Positions 24,663 through 33,408 of a stretch of 64,000 bases of DNA are shown piece by piece. Location: NCBI RefSeq assembly GCF_009932725.1, contig NZ_BLJU01000005.1, positions 62,001 through 126,000 of the forward strand, in the 5' to 3' direction. A program made the translations under genes and the position numbers. The stretch comes from Pseudomonas yangonensis. Lineage in GTDB: Bacteria > Pseudomonadota > Gammaproteobacteria > Pseudomonadales > Pseudomonadaceae. The stretch's first letter is position 1. Every line of letters starts with the position of its first letter. The notes under the pieces were generated by a model. The model was not told where the DNA came from. It ran no database searches and saw nothing but the letters and a program-made list of their open reading frames with translations.

Positions 24663-25667
24663 ATGAAAGCAACGTCACTGAACAGCAGCACCCGCAAGAA
24701 ACGCCCTGCCCTGCGCCTGGTCAGCACCAAGGAGCTGCCGCGCGAGGACTGGCTGCAAATCCGTAAGCAAGGTATCGGCAGTTCGGATGCGGCAGCTGCG
24801 GTCGGCCTCAATCCCTACAAATCGCAGCTGGAACTGTGGCTGGAGAAAACCGGCCGCGACACCAAACTGCCGAAAACCGATCCGCATGACGAGGAAAGCC
24901 CGGCCTACTGGGGCAACGTACTCGAGCCTATCGTGGCCTGGCACTACAGCAAGCGCACAAAGAACCGCGTGCGGCGCATCAACGCCGTGCTCCAGCATCC
25001 GGATCCGGAAATGTCCTGGATGTTGGCCAACATCGACCGTGAGGTGATCGGCGCTGACGATGTGCAGATCCTCGAATGCAAGACTGCCGGCATAAACGGG
25101 GCACGCCTCTGGAAAGAGGGCGTGCCCGAGTATGTGCAGTTGCAAGTGATGCACCAGCTCGCCGTCACCGGCAAGCAGGCGGCTGATGTGGCTGTACTGC
25201 TCGGCGGTCAGACGTTGGAGATTCACCGAATCGAGCGGGACGAGCAGATGATCGCGCGGCTCGTCGAGCTGGAGCGCAGGTTCTGGCAGTACGTGGAAAC
25301 GGACACACCGCCACCGGCCGATGGCTCGGCATCCGCTGAAATGGCCCTGCGCTGCCTCTATCCGGAAGACAACGGCCAGGTCATCGACTTCAGCAGCCAT
25401 GCCGGACTGACCGCAGCCTTCATCGAGCTGAAAGCCGTTCGCCAGTCGATTGCCGACAAGGAGAAGCGAGAAGCCGAGCTCAAGCAGATGTTGCAGCAAG
25501 CCATGGGTGACGCCAGCCGGGCTGAGTTCATCAGCGGTTACGTCAGTTGGCGCAAGGCCAAAGACAGCATTGGCTTGGATGTCACTCAGCTACTCAAGGA
25601 CAAACCTTACTTGCAGGCCAAGTACCCGCTGCTGAAACCCGGCGCGCGGCGCTTCTTGGTCGGCTGA
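24663..25667 (+). CDS. YqaJ-family viral-type recombinase exonuclease
   Basis: 334 residues from the ATG five bases after AGGTGA; a GTG at 24654 is an alternative. YqaJ/lambda-exonuclease-like signatures: WLQIRKQGIGSSDAAAAVGL (strand-helix with GSSD), the nuclease core including WMLANIDREVIG and VQILECKTAG (E-x-K), and VQLQVMHQLAVTG. The C-terminus is a coiled-coil helix (KEKREAELKQMLQQA) and a short tail. Likely a 5'-3' exonuclease feeding single-strand annealing for the element. No RecT/Bet annealing protein is recognisable next to it. Confidence 0.9.
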   Translation: MKATSLNSSTRKKRPALRLVSTKELPREDWLQIRKQGIGSSDAAAAVGLNPYKSQLELWLEKTGRDTKLPKTDPHDEESPAYWGNVLEPIVAWHYSKRTKNRVRRINAVLQHPDPEMSWMLANIDREVIGADDVQILECKTAGINGARLWKEGVPEYVQLQVMHQLAVTGKQAADVAVLLGGQTLEIHRIERDEQMIARLVELERRFWQYVETDTPPPADGSASAEMALRCLYPEDNGQVIDFSSHAGLTAAFIELKAVRQSIADKEKREAELKQMLQQAMGDASRAEFISGYVSWRKAKDSIGLDVTQLLKDKPYLQAKYPLLKPGARRFLVG

Positions 25668-25760
25668 ATCCGGCTGTTTCCACCCGTTCCCTCCCCCTTG
25701 GCCAGTTCATGCAGTTCGCGCTGCATGGCTGGCCTTTTTTTCGTTTCCAGGAGAACACCC

Positions 25761-26654
25761 ATGTTGAAAGGTCTGGCTCTAACGCCCCCAGTGATTGGGC
25801 GCATCTCAATCGGCAAAGTCGTCGAGAGAAACGGCAAACGTCTGCCGGAGAAAGACGATCAATTCACCATCACCTCCCAGGTGCAAGGCAAGGATGGCTG
25901 GTTACTGCATCCACTCAACGACCAACTGCGTCAGGGCAAAGAAGACAAACTGCGCAGCATCCCGATCCGTCTGATGTTCAACGAACCCGAGCTCAACTTC
26001 CGCGCCGACTACACCCTGTTCGATCGGCAAACCGGACGCCCGGCTTGTGTGGGCAATGGGGAAACCTGCAAGCGCATTGATCAGGAGGGAATCCAGACAC
26101 TGGCGTGTCCCTCGCCCGATGCCTGCCCACTGGCCAAAGGGGGCGCCTGCAAGCCGTACGGCCGACTCAATGTCGTTATTGGCGACGATGATCCGCTAGG
26201 CAGCTTTGTGTTCCGCACCACTGGTTTCAACAGCATCCGCACCCTCGCAGCACGCCTCAAATACTTCCAGGCAATCTCAGGCAATCGCCTGGCCTGCTTG
26301 GCATTGGAGCTGCGCCTGCGCGGCAAATCCACCCGGCAAAGCCATGGAACGCCCATTTTCTACGTGGACATCACGCTGCGTAGCGGCATGAGCGTGGAGG
26401 AGAACCTGCTGGCCGCCAAGCAATTGGATGAGGCTCGCCAAGCAGCCGGCTTCGACCAGCGCGCGCTCGATAGCGCCGCGCAGCAAGGGCTGGGCAATGG
26501 CGCCTTCGAAGATAACGAGGAGGACAGCGGCACGATTGTCGATGAGTTCTTCCCGCTCACCGAGCCAGCGCCCACCGCCAGCGAGCCTTCACCCCCACAA
26601 CGCACAGCCCTGGCCGCCAAGCTGGAATCGCTCAGCAGCGAAGCGAGGCCCTAA
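25761..26654 (+). CDS. Gp3-like protein (recombination directionality factor/metal-binding family)
   Basis: 297 residues from the ATG after AGGAGAACACCC. The N-terminus GRISIGKVVERNGKRLPEKDDQF, the IPIRLMFNEPELNFRADY segment, a four-cysteine cluster (CKRIDQE…CPSPDACPLAKGGACKPYG) and FVFRTTGFNSIRTL match the layout of the Gp3-like family related to phiC31 gp3; homologues are also labelled hydrolase or metal-binding protein. In phiC31, gp3 switches a serine integrase to excision. Here the integrase is a tyrosine enzyme, so a directionality role is not implied. The C-terminal tail is acidic and probably disordered. Confidence 0.7.
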   Translation: MLKGLALTPPVIGRISIGKVVERNGKRLPEKDDQFTITSQVQGKDGWLLHPLNDQLRQGKEDKLRSIPIRLMFNEPELNFRADYTLFDRQTGRPACVGNGETCKRIDQEGIQTLACPSPDACPLAKGGACKPYGRLNVVIGDDDPLGSFVFRTTGFNSIRTLAARLKYFQAISGNRLACLALELRLRGKSTRQSHGTPIFYVDITLRSGMSVEENLLAAKQLDEARQAAGFDQRALDSAAQQGLGNGAFEDNEEDSGTIVDEFFPLTEPAPTASEPSPPQRTALAAKLESLSSEARP

Positions 26655-26671
26655 GTCTCAGGAGGTTCTTC

Positions 26672-27076
26672 ATGGAAACACGATGCCTGATTTGCGAGTC
26701 GATGCTCGTGGTCACCAAGGCACAGGCGCAAGCCTGCTCCCTGCTGCTGGGAACGCTAGGCGGCTTCCTGGACGGCTGTTCAAAGATGCGCGTGCAGAGC
26801 AACATGCACCGAAACCGCGATATCGGCGACATGTTTCAAATGGGTCTAGAACGGCTTACATACGCCGTAGAAAGCGCAACCTCTGGATGCGCCCAGGGCT
26901 GGGAATTTGCCCAGGACATTCAGCGTTTTCACTTCGGGGAATTCGAGTGCCTTTGCCTGCGCTGTGGTGCACGTTTCGACCAGCAGCCTAGCGACACCCT
27001 TACGCCTCAGCCAGGCGATCCGCCAACTGCTCGACCAGCCCCAGGATCAACTGACGATCCGCAGGTGAGACCGTAG
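26672..27076 (+). CDS. Small CxxC…CxxC zinc-binding protein
   Basis: 134 residues after AGGAGGTTCTTC. An N-terminal CLIC (METRCLICES) and a C-terminal CLRCGARF form a likely split zinc ribbon around a helical region with ten-residue polar turns; the proline-rich tail overlaps the convergent XRE gene by 77 bases. No known function; it belongs to the same transcription unit as the Gp3-like gene, 17 bases downstream. Confidence 0.65.
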   Translation: METRCLICESMLVVTKAQAQACSLLLGTLGGFLDGCSKMRVQSNMHRNRDIGDMFQMGLERLTYAVESATSGCAQGWEFAQDIQRFHFGEFECLCLRCGARFDQQPSDTLTPQPGDPPTARPAPGSTDDPQVRP

Positions 27077-27347
27077 CCAGCATACGACTGATCCGTTGCG
27101 CCTGATCATCGGTTCGCGGGCTTGCTTCTGTCAGCAGGTCCGCGGCCTCGCACTCGAAAATGGCGGCGAACTCCAGCAACCGAGAAATGTTGGGGATGAC
27201 GATACCCCGCTCAATGCGGGAAATCGCCTCGCTGCCAATGCCAAGCCGCTCGGCCACATGCTCTTGCGTCATACCGGCACGGACGCGCTGCTTGGCAATC
27301 GCTCGACCTACAGCTTCGGCTAGGTGCTTCTGATCAATCTCGGACAT
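27000..27347 (-). CDS. XRE-family transcriptional regulator
   Basis: 115 residues from the ATG five bases after GGAGG; a further upstream start at 27359 is possible. The Cro/C1-type helix-turn-helix is AGMTQEHVAERLGIGSEAISRIE (shown in part), then PNISRLLEFAAIFECEAADLL; the C-terminus is a leucine-rich helix likely for dimerisation. It reads against the recombination module and could repress it, but the operator is not evident. Confidence 0.9.
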   Translation of the reverse strand: MSEIDQKHLAEAVGRAIAKQRVRAGMTQEHVAERLGIGSEAISRIERGIVIPNISRLLEFAAIFECEAADLLTEASPRTDDQAQRISRMLATVSPADRQLILGLVEQLADRLAEA

Positions 27348-27521
27348 GTCGCCTCCCATCTCGACCTAGATGGTTGGCTAACCACTTATTGACATGAAGG
27401 ACTCAAAAAGTCGAACCTCAACCTTTAAAGCCCATAGACAACCTAAACACTCAGGAATCCTCCTGCAGGATGCAGCCCGCTTCAAACCTTCCCTTTCATT
27501 TTCAAAGCATTCGAGGATCAC

Positions 27522-28535
27522 ATGAACCTGCGAACGATCATTCTCGCGCCGCTTCTGCCCCTGGCATTGGCCGGCTGCAACGAAGCTATCGATACCGTCA
27601 AGAACGGCCGAATGAAAATCAACGAGCAATACACCGTCGACCAAGCGTTTAGCAATCGGAGCATCTGCGACAGCGTCGATTGGGAGGTCATTACTGATGA
27701 CAGAAACAGAGAGCTTGTCCAGTACAAGTGCCATATCACCGGCATCGAGTCGTACTACGCACAGGAAAAGCAACGCATACGGGAGAACTTGCTCAGCAGC
27801 TTCGACTTGGAAAAGCGGGCTGCCCAAGTCCATATAGAACCGGCACGCATGGAGGTGGAAGCCGCCGAGAACGCGCTAAATAAACCGCGGCCCGCCAACA
27901 CTGCTACCTTGGACAGCGACCGGCTCACAGACCTGCTGGCCCGGGAGGATCTGCTCTCCGAAAACGCCCCCTCACGCTCGCTTCAGAACTACTCCGGCAG
28001 CCCAGAGATTGCAGCAGCTGCACAGCGTTACTTCTTGAGCTACGTACGAGACACAACCTCCCCTCAGTTCGCTGCGCACAAGCAGAACGAACAGGAGCTA
28101 CTTCGCGCCATGGCGGCTGAGCGCGAAAAGGTTCAAGCCCAGATCGCCGAGGAGCGGGCTCGCTTGAGCGAAGTCCAGAATGCTCGCGGGCAAGAATCGG
28201 TGGCTCACGCTCAGCAGCGCCTGAACCGGGCAACGGAGCTCTATGAAAATCTGCAGAACTCCGTTGCTGCCAAGCTTGAGGAACTGGATGCCCAGCACGC
28301 CGCCAAGCTGAAGCAGTTCGACGGTGCAGCCACCATAGAGTCAGTAGCCGAGGTCTTTGAGTGGGTCGGCAAGGGTGAGGAAATCGAACTCGTCTGGTCG
28401 GGGCTGGAAGGCACTTACAGCGACGGGCAGATCAAGAGGTTTGGCCACATCAATCGGCTCGGTAGCCTGCAGGACGTCTACCGCAATAACGTGAAGACCT
28501 ATTCCGACCTACGTCAAAAAGCGCCACTGCTGTAG
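27522..28535 (+). CDS. Lipoprotein with coiled coil
   Basis: 337 residues. Lipoprotein signal peptide ending in LALAGC (lipidated Cys18). A long coiled coil covers about residues 185-265 (AEREKVQAQIAEERARLSEV, ATELYENLQNSVAAKLEELD). The C-terminal region has VFEWVGKGEEIELVWSGLEG. Probably anchored to the outer membrane facing the periplasm. Preceded by GAGGATCAC. Function unknown; the following secreted protein, nine bases downstream, is likely co-transcribed. Confidence 0.8.
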   Translation: MNLRTIILAPLLPLALAGCNEAIDTVKNGRMKINEQYTVDQAFSNRSICDSVDWEVITDDRNRELVQYKCHITGIESYYAQEKQRIRENLLSSFDLEKRAAQVHIEPARMEVEAAENALNKPRPANTATLDSDRLTDLLAREDLLSENAPSRSLQNYSGSPEIAAAAQRYFLSYVRDTTSPQFAAHKQNEQELLRAMAAEREKVQAQIAEERARLSEVQNARGQESVAHAQQRLNRATELYENLQNSVAAKLEELDAQHAAKLKQFDGAATIESVAEVFEWVGKGEEIELVWSGLEGTYSDGQIKRFGHINRLGSLQDVYRNNVKTYSDLRQKAPLL

Positions 28536-28543
28536 GTGCCCCC

Positions 28544-29011
28544 ATGAAGCGACTAATAGCACTTGTTCCGATATTGCTGCTGGCGACCTCGATCAACGTC
28601 CAGGCTAATGCCTACTGTGATTCCAGGCGATCTGCCCAAGAGGTTGAGACCTGCTATCGGCAATCCCTGACGGCGCTCAAACGAGCTGTCGACAAGGGCA
28701 TCAATAAAATCATGAACAGTCCTAACTACAGCGAAGCAACCAAGCAGCGTGTTCAGGAGGAGCATCACGTTTGGGAGCAGAGCGTCCAGACCAACTGCCA
28801 GAACTACGCTTGCGTTGAATATCAATTCCAGGGCCGGCTGCTTCAGCTGGGTCGAATGAAAGCAGATCCGCCCCCCTCCGCAATGGATGCCGAAGCGTGC
28901 CTGGATGCCTGGATCGCTGCCTACCGCCAAGATGAAGGAGATGACGTCGCGATCACCCACGACCAGATCACCGAGTGGCAGCAATGGTGTAGCGAAGGCC
29001 GCTTGCCCTGA
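28544..29011 (+). CDS. Secreted LprI/DUF1311-like protein
   Basis: 155 residues with a typical signal peptide (KRLIALVPILLLATSINVQANA). The mature part has paired cysteines (YCDSRRSAQEVETCY, NCQNYACVEYQ) and a final CxxW-type tail (WQQWCSEG), with a YRQSLTALKRAVDK helix, reminiscent of the DUF1311/LprI lysozyme-inhibitor-like fold. Periplasmic. The assignment is by pattern only. It is encoded nine bases after the lipoprotein gene. Confidence 0.65.
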   Translation: MKRLIALVPILLLATSINVQANAYCDSRRSAQEVETCYRQSLTALKRAVDKGINKIMNSPNYSEATKQRVQEEHHVWEQSVQTNCQNYACVEYQFQGRLLQLGRMKADPPPSAMDAEACLDAWIAAYRQDEGDDVAITHDQITEWQQWCSEGRLP

Positions 29012-29130
29012 TGCCCCACTGACACAGCTGATCTGAAATACGGGTTCAGCTGATCCCCCTCAAACCGCCAGATCACTCGATGGTCCGGCGGTTTTTTATG
29101 CCCCTACAAACACAGCCGTATGGAGGTCCT

Positions 29131-29625
29131 ATGACTGCCAAATTCAAGGCCGGCGAGTCCGCTGGCACCTACATCGCCGATGCACCGGTGACCGAAGCCG
29201 ATATCGTGGAAATGGCTCAACATCTGGCCAGCAAACGGCTGCGTAAAGGCCAGGCCTTGCATCAACCCAAGGAAGTCTTCAGCTACCTGCAGCTCCTGCT
29301 GCAGGACTATGAGCACGAGGTATTTGCACTGCTACTGCTGGACAGCAAACACCGTGTCATTCGATTTGAGGAGCTATTTCGCGGCACCCTGGACAGTGCC
29401 AGTGTCTATCCCCGCGAAGTCGTCAAAGTAGCGCTGGAACACAATGCAGCAGCAATAGTGCTGGTGCATAACCACCCTTCCGGTGATCCGGAGCCAAGCC
29501 ATGCAGACCGTGTCCTGACCAGCAGGCTCAAGCAAGCACTCGAGATGGTGGGCGTACGCACGCTCGACCACATCATCGTGGGGGCTGAAGGCTGCGTATC
29601 GCTCGCCGAACAGGGATACCTGTGA
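29131..29625 (+). CDS. RadC-family JAB-domain protein
   Basis: 164 residues from the ATG after GGAGGTCCT. The RadC/JAB1-MPN+ metal motif is intact: a glutamate in FRGTLDSASVYPREV, then HNHPSGDPEPSHAD. It lacks the N-terminal helix-hairpin-helix of chromosomal RadC, as usual for the short versions carried by mobile elements. Biochemical role unproven; often tied to phage or plasmid recombination modules. Confidence 0.9.
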   Translation: MTAKFKAGESAGTYIADAPVTEADIVEMAQHLASKRLRKGQALHQPKEVFSYLQLLLQDYEHEVFALLLLDSKHRVIRFEELFRGTLDSASVYPREVVKVALEHNAAAIVLVHNHPSGDPEPSHADRVLTSRLKQALEMVGVRTLDHIIVGAEGCVSLAEQGYL

Positions 29626-29813
29626 AACCGCTGCGGGTTGTCCGAGAAATACACGTCGAGACTGATGAGCGCCGAATAGATCCAGCGTGGGCAGCGTAGC
29701 AGCTGCCCACGCCAATCCATGCCCGATATTTTTTTGCCTTGAGAGACCAAAGCTAAGAGGTTTCGTTACGTCTGCAGACGGACGCGACGACCTCCTGCCG
29801 TTGTTTCGCAGGG

Positions 29814-30008
29814 CTACAGAGATGGCTGGCCATCTCGTTCCCGAAGCCGAGCCAGGATCCATTCCTGCACCTCGGATTCAACCCAGGCTACAGCCTTACC
29901 TCCCAAAGCAACTGAGCCAGGGAAGCTCCCCTCCTTCATGACCTTGTAGACGGTAGAGCGGCCAAGGCCGGTCAATCGCATCACTTCTTTCAGTCGAATC
30001 AGTCTCAT
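29814..30008 (-). CDS. AlpA-family phage regulator
   Basis: 64 residues from MRLIRLKEVM; an ATG three codons upstream is possible. The helix-turn-helix matches AlpA: LIRLKEVMRLTGLGRSTVYK, KEGSFPGSVALGGKAVAWVE and EVQEWILAR. AlpA proteins turn on excision or early genes in P4-like and inovirus-like satellites. A 5' leader motif resembling that of the next gene upstream (30058-30720) precedes it. Confidence 0.9.
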   Translation of the reverse strand: MRLIRLKEVMRLTGLGRSTVYKVMKEGSFPGSVALGGKAVAWVESEVQEWILARLRERDGQPSL

Positions 30009-30057
30009 GGTCGGCACTCCGATAGTTAGTCCATGAGATGGCTCAGGGGTGTTCGGT

Positions 30058-30720
30058 TTAAAGACGACTCAGCTGGCTCATGCCGAAGTTTCGCTGGCCG
30101 TCCCCATACACCTTGGTCCTCTTTTTGGCGAAGTAGCTCAGGCGGTAGAAGACCGACTGATACTGCTGCTCGAACAGCGGATGCTGAGTTTTTAACGGCG
30201 ATACCGGCCTCTGTGGGAAGTGCACTCCGTTCATTGCGACGGACCAATCCAGCCCCAGGGCCACACCCCAAGCTTTGTAGATGCGACCGGCGAGCATCTG
30301 GTCGTAACTGCAATCATCAGACTGCAACTTCGAGTAATCGCCTACGGAAAAGTAGGCATCATGGTTGAGCAGTAGCGCCAAGTGATAATGCGGGTACTCT
30401 GCAGTATCCCACTCGCGCACCCACACATACCGAAGCATCGGATCGTAAGCTCTCTTCCCTGCCGCTGCCTTGATAGACCGTGCATGTTCGAGCTGGCTTT
30501 TAAGGGACTCGATGAAGTCGGTTATTGCCCGCTGTGGCAGAACGCATCCAGTTGGCACGTGCAGATCCAAACGGATGACTGTCCACCGCGGGTGCGCCAT
30601 CAAGCTGTAGAAGAGCAACAAATAGATATTCTTCAGATAGTCTTCAAGACGTTCATGGGGTAACGATTGGACAGAAAGGTCTCGCCATTGAGGCGAGCCT
30701 ACTGGTGGCTGATCGTACAT
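30058..30720 (-). CDS. Inovirus Gp2/YagK-YfjJ-like protein
   Basis: 220 residues with the YagK/YfjJ C-terminal family layout: HPRWTVIRLDLHVP, YVWVREWDTAEYPHYHLALLLN (a HUH-like YPHYHLALLL strand), RIYKAWGVALG and FYRLSYFAKKRTKVYG. Such proteins are thought to be replication-initiator-like (Rep/HUH relatives); the YPHYH segment and the late tyrosine would fit, but activity is inferred. It is transcribed with alpA, 49 bases downstream, from a promoter region bearing a long palindrome. Confidence 0.85.
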   Translation of the reverse strand: MYDQPPVGSPQWRDLSVQSLPHERLEDYLKNIYLLLFYSLMAHPRWTVIRLDLHVPTGCVLPQRAITDFIESLKSQLEHARSIKAAAGKRAYDPMLRYVWVREWDTAEYPHYHLALLLNHDAYFSVGDYSKLQSDDCSYDQMLAGRIYKAWGVALGLDWSVAMNGVHFPQRPVSPLKTQHPLFEQQYQSVFYRLSYFAKKRTKVYGDGQRNFGMSQLSRL

Positions 30721-30721
30721 G

Positions 30722-30755
30722 GGTAGCTCCTATGGTTAGTTCCATAGGTACTACC
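30722..30755. promoter_or_regulatory. Palindrome upstream of Gp2-like gene
   Basis: Inverted repeat GGTAG…CCTATGG-TTAGTT-CCATAGG…CTACC; the 7-base core arms are perfect and the outer arms match with a two-base gap. It begins directly at the start codon region of the leftward gene, so it may be an operator or an mRNA hairpin covering the ribosome-binding site. A related GGA(A)CTAAC…AT.GGAG string precedes alpA. Confidence 0.5.
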
Positions 30756-31305
30756 CTGATAGGTAAGCATTCACACACTTACCCATAACAAGAGCACATA
30801 GCCCAACATCTAACAATAATATTAACTAACCAACATATAAAGGCTCAACCCAATCCCCGTACACACTCGATGGTCTGAGGCATTAAGATAGTAGACCTCA
30901 TGCAATCTTAGGAAATTTCAGCTCCGGAGTTACGGAGCACGATGGCAAAATTTTCCGCACGCCCCCCGAATTCGAACAGCCTCTTGTTTAAGCATCCGCC
31001 CGTTAGCATCTACAGTGCTTGCAGCTCAAACCACTTGAGCCGGAACAATATAAAGTGCGCCGCCCCAGCCGGGTAAAGATTGCGCCTATCTTCGCTCATC
31101 GACATCGCCAAGCTGCTCATAAAAAAATGTGTTGGGCACCAAGCCGGTCGATACGGCGCAACGGACGCTCCAAGAACGATAAGCTGAATCGGGCCAGTCG
31201 CGGGCACTGCGCCGAGCAGACATAGGCCACTTCTACTTTCAGGCTCTGGCCTCCTTGCCGAAGAACCTTACCATTGACAACCACCTCGTCAGATGAAAAT
31301 TCTTC
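30756..31305. other. AT-rich intergenic region
   Basis: About 550 bases, AT-richer than its surroundings, with several TAAC/TAACTAACC units near 30810-30835. No gene, RNA or terminator was identified. It separates the divergent Gp2-like and DUF3987 genes and must hold both promoters. Confidence 0.45.
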
Positions 31306-31337
31306 TGCTATTTTTGCTATAACTAGCAAGAATAGCA
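31306..31337. promoter_or_regulatory. Inverted repeat at the DUF3987 gene start
   Basis: Arms TGCTATTTTTGCTA and TAGCAAGAATAGCA (one mismatch) around TAAC, ending seven bases before the ATG of the DUF3987 gene. It overlaps where the ribosome-binding site should be, so either a repressor operator or a translation-blocking hairpin is plausible. Confidence 0.5.
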
Positions 31338-31344
31338 GGCAATC

Positions 31345-32988
31345 ATGACTGACAATCATAACGAAAATTTCTCATCACCCGCCTTTGAGCAGCTCGAAGC
31401 ACAGGGCGGCTGGCCGCGTTTTCATGAGCACAGCTTGCTAGAAGCGGCTGTGACAGAGGCTGTACGAGAGCTGCAGATTTCCAGAGAAATGGCTCTGATG
31501 AGTGCCTTTGGCGCTATGGCCACGGTTAGCCAAGGGCATATCAACGTGCGGATGCCTACAGGGCATCAAGTGCCAACATCGCTAATGCTGCTCACTATCG
31601 CGGAATCTGGTGAGCGCAAAACTACGACACAGAATCATTTCTTTAACGCAATTAGCGTGAGAAATGACGAGGCGCATGCTGCATATCAGACAGCGCTAGT
31701 AGAGCAAAAAATTAAGCATCAACTATGGAGCACGCATAAACGCCACCTTGAGCGCGTATACTCAAAATTAGCTGGCCAGGAAGGCGAAGAAGAACTTCTG
31801 ACTGCTCAAAAAAATATTGAAGAGCACTTGCGAGCCGAACCGCCATCTCCCCGCTCTGGCAAGTTTCTCTATGAAGACACGACACCGCAAGCGCTCGTAC
31901 AGATGCTGTACGAAAATACGCCCAATGGCTGCCTATTAACCAGCGAGGCTAACAGCATCTTCAGCGGAAAGGCCCTAGGAGAGCTAGATAAACTCAACAC
32001 TTTGTGGGATGGGGGCAGCGTGATTGTCGACCGTATTTCTAGAGAGGGTTTTATTCTTCAAAATGCACGACTAACGTTATCTTTAATGGCGCAGCCAAGC
32101 GTAATTTCTCGATTCATGGGAAAACGTGGAGAAGAAGCACGCGGCACAGGGTTCCTTGCTCGTTTCTTCGTAGTGAAACCACAACCGATGGCAGGTCAGC
32201 GAGATACTAAACCGCTTTCAGAACTTCCACGAAGGACAGCCTTTAATTATCGTCTACGCCAGATCCTGGATACTCCAACACCACTAAATCGACAAGTCTT
32301 GCATTTCTCTGAGGCAGCTTCCGAGGCATGGTACAAACACAGCCAATATCTCGAAAACCAGATGCAAGAAAACGGCCTGTACTACTACCTAAAAGACCAC
32401 GCCTCTAAACTACTGGAAAACACTAGTCGCCTAGCGGCAGTTCTGCACATATTCGAACGCACTTCAGAAAGCGACATTGAAATCAAACAGGAGACATTAG
32501 AATTTTGCTGGGAAATTTCGAAACGCTGCTCAAAGCACTTCATTGAACACTTAGCCAACGAGCCAACCGTTGTTACCGATACGAATCAGCTAGCGCATTA
32601 CTTGCTGCAAACGGCCTATAAAGACACTAGAGCCCCCACCAACAACCTCGACACAAGCCAGTCAAATGGAAGGCCTGCCCACCTGAAGCCGGGAGTACAA
32701 ACATTCTTTACGCTAACTCAAGTAAAGCAGTATGGTCCTGGCAGCCTTAGAGGACGTGCGAGCGCTGATCGATTAGAGGCAGCCATTGAGTTACTGACCA
32801 GACTTGGACACATACAGAAAGAAGGATCGCGCTACCTATTCAAAGAAACAATTATAGAAAAAAATGAAATGAATAATGGAGAAATCATCACCATTAAAGA
32901 ATTACCACTTTTTAGCGAGCAAGAACTCTGGGAGCCTGAGCGAACCACACAATGGGACAAACCTGAGTACTTTATAAAAATAAAGTGA
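31345..32988 (+). CDS. DUF3987 (YfjI-like) protein
   Basis: 547 residues. YfjI/DUF3987 features: EMALMSAFGAMATVSQGHINVRMP, LMLLTIAESGERKTTTQNHF (Walker A-like GERKTT), and the central GCLLTSEANSIFSG and LSLMAQPSVISRFMGKRGEEARGTGFLARFF (shown in part here as LSLMAQPSVISRFM). These proteins are primase/helicase-like ATPases of phage satellites and islands. Base composition is visibly AT-richer than neighbours, suggesting separate acquisition. The start region carries a strong inverted repeat. No partner gene follows. Confidence 0.85.
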   Translation: MTDNHNENFSSPAFEQLEAQGGWPRFHEHSLLEAAVTEAVRELQISREMALMSAFGAMATVSQGHINVRMPTGHQVPTSLMLLTIAESGERKTTTQNHFFNAISVRNDEAHAAYQTALVEQKIKHQLWSTHKRHLERVYSKLAGQEGEEELLTAQKNIEEHLRAEPPSPRSGKFLYEDTTPQALVQMLYENTPNGCLLTSEANSIFSGKALGELDKLNTLWDGGSVIVDRISREGFILQNARLTLSLMAQPSVISRFMGKRGEEARGTGFLARFFVVKPQPMAGQRDTKPLSELPRRTAFNYRLRQILDTPTPLNRQVLHFSEAASEAWYKHSQYLENQMQENGLYYYLKDHASKLLENTSRLAAVLHIFERTSESDIEIKQETLEFCWEISKRCSKHFIEHLANEPTVVTDTNQLAHYLLQTAYKDTRAPTNNLDTSQSNGRPAHLKPGVQTFFTLTQVKQYGPGSLRGRASADRLEAAIELLTRLGHIQKEGSRYLFKETIIEKNEMNNGEIITIKELPLFSEQELWEPERTTQWDKPEYFIKIK

Positions 32989-33110
32989 GATACTCTTCGA
33001 CAATCCCACTTAAAAACTCAGGAACTGCTTCATTTTGAGCGGCAGCAAAAGCGGCCTAACTCTTAGCGGGAATGGTCTGAACGCGCAAGGACTAGCTATT
33101 CCGGGCCGGT

Positions 33111-33408
33111 TGCTAGGCCAGAAATTCATCCAGCGCGATTCAGATTGCTGATGTCAGCATATAGCGTGTAGTTGCTAGAGCGCGCGACGATGCCTTGGCA
33201 ACGCATCTCATCGCGCACAGTATAATACGCCGCACCCATGCCAATACCCAAAGCCTTGACCGCGGGCACTGCGGGCAATTACGCAGCCATCGTTGTTTGA
33301 TAGCACCACAACCGGCCTGCGTTTGAGTTCTGGCTGGCAGATCCGCTCGCAGCTGCAATAGAAGGAGTTGCACTCAATCAGTACTAAAACGCGGCGCGGT
33401 ATGGTCAT
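33111..33408 (-). pseudogene. umuC-like relic
   Basis: The minus strand starts with MTIPRRVLVLIECNSFYCSC, then ERICQPELKRRPVVVLSNND and GCVIARS, the conserved start of UmuC/RulB (family Y DNA polymerase). The frame then shifts, and SSNYTLYADISN, another UmuC block, appears in a different frame before a stop. The palm-domain remainder is missing. It follows the umuD-like relic in the usual umuDC order. Confidence 0.8.
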
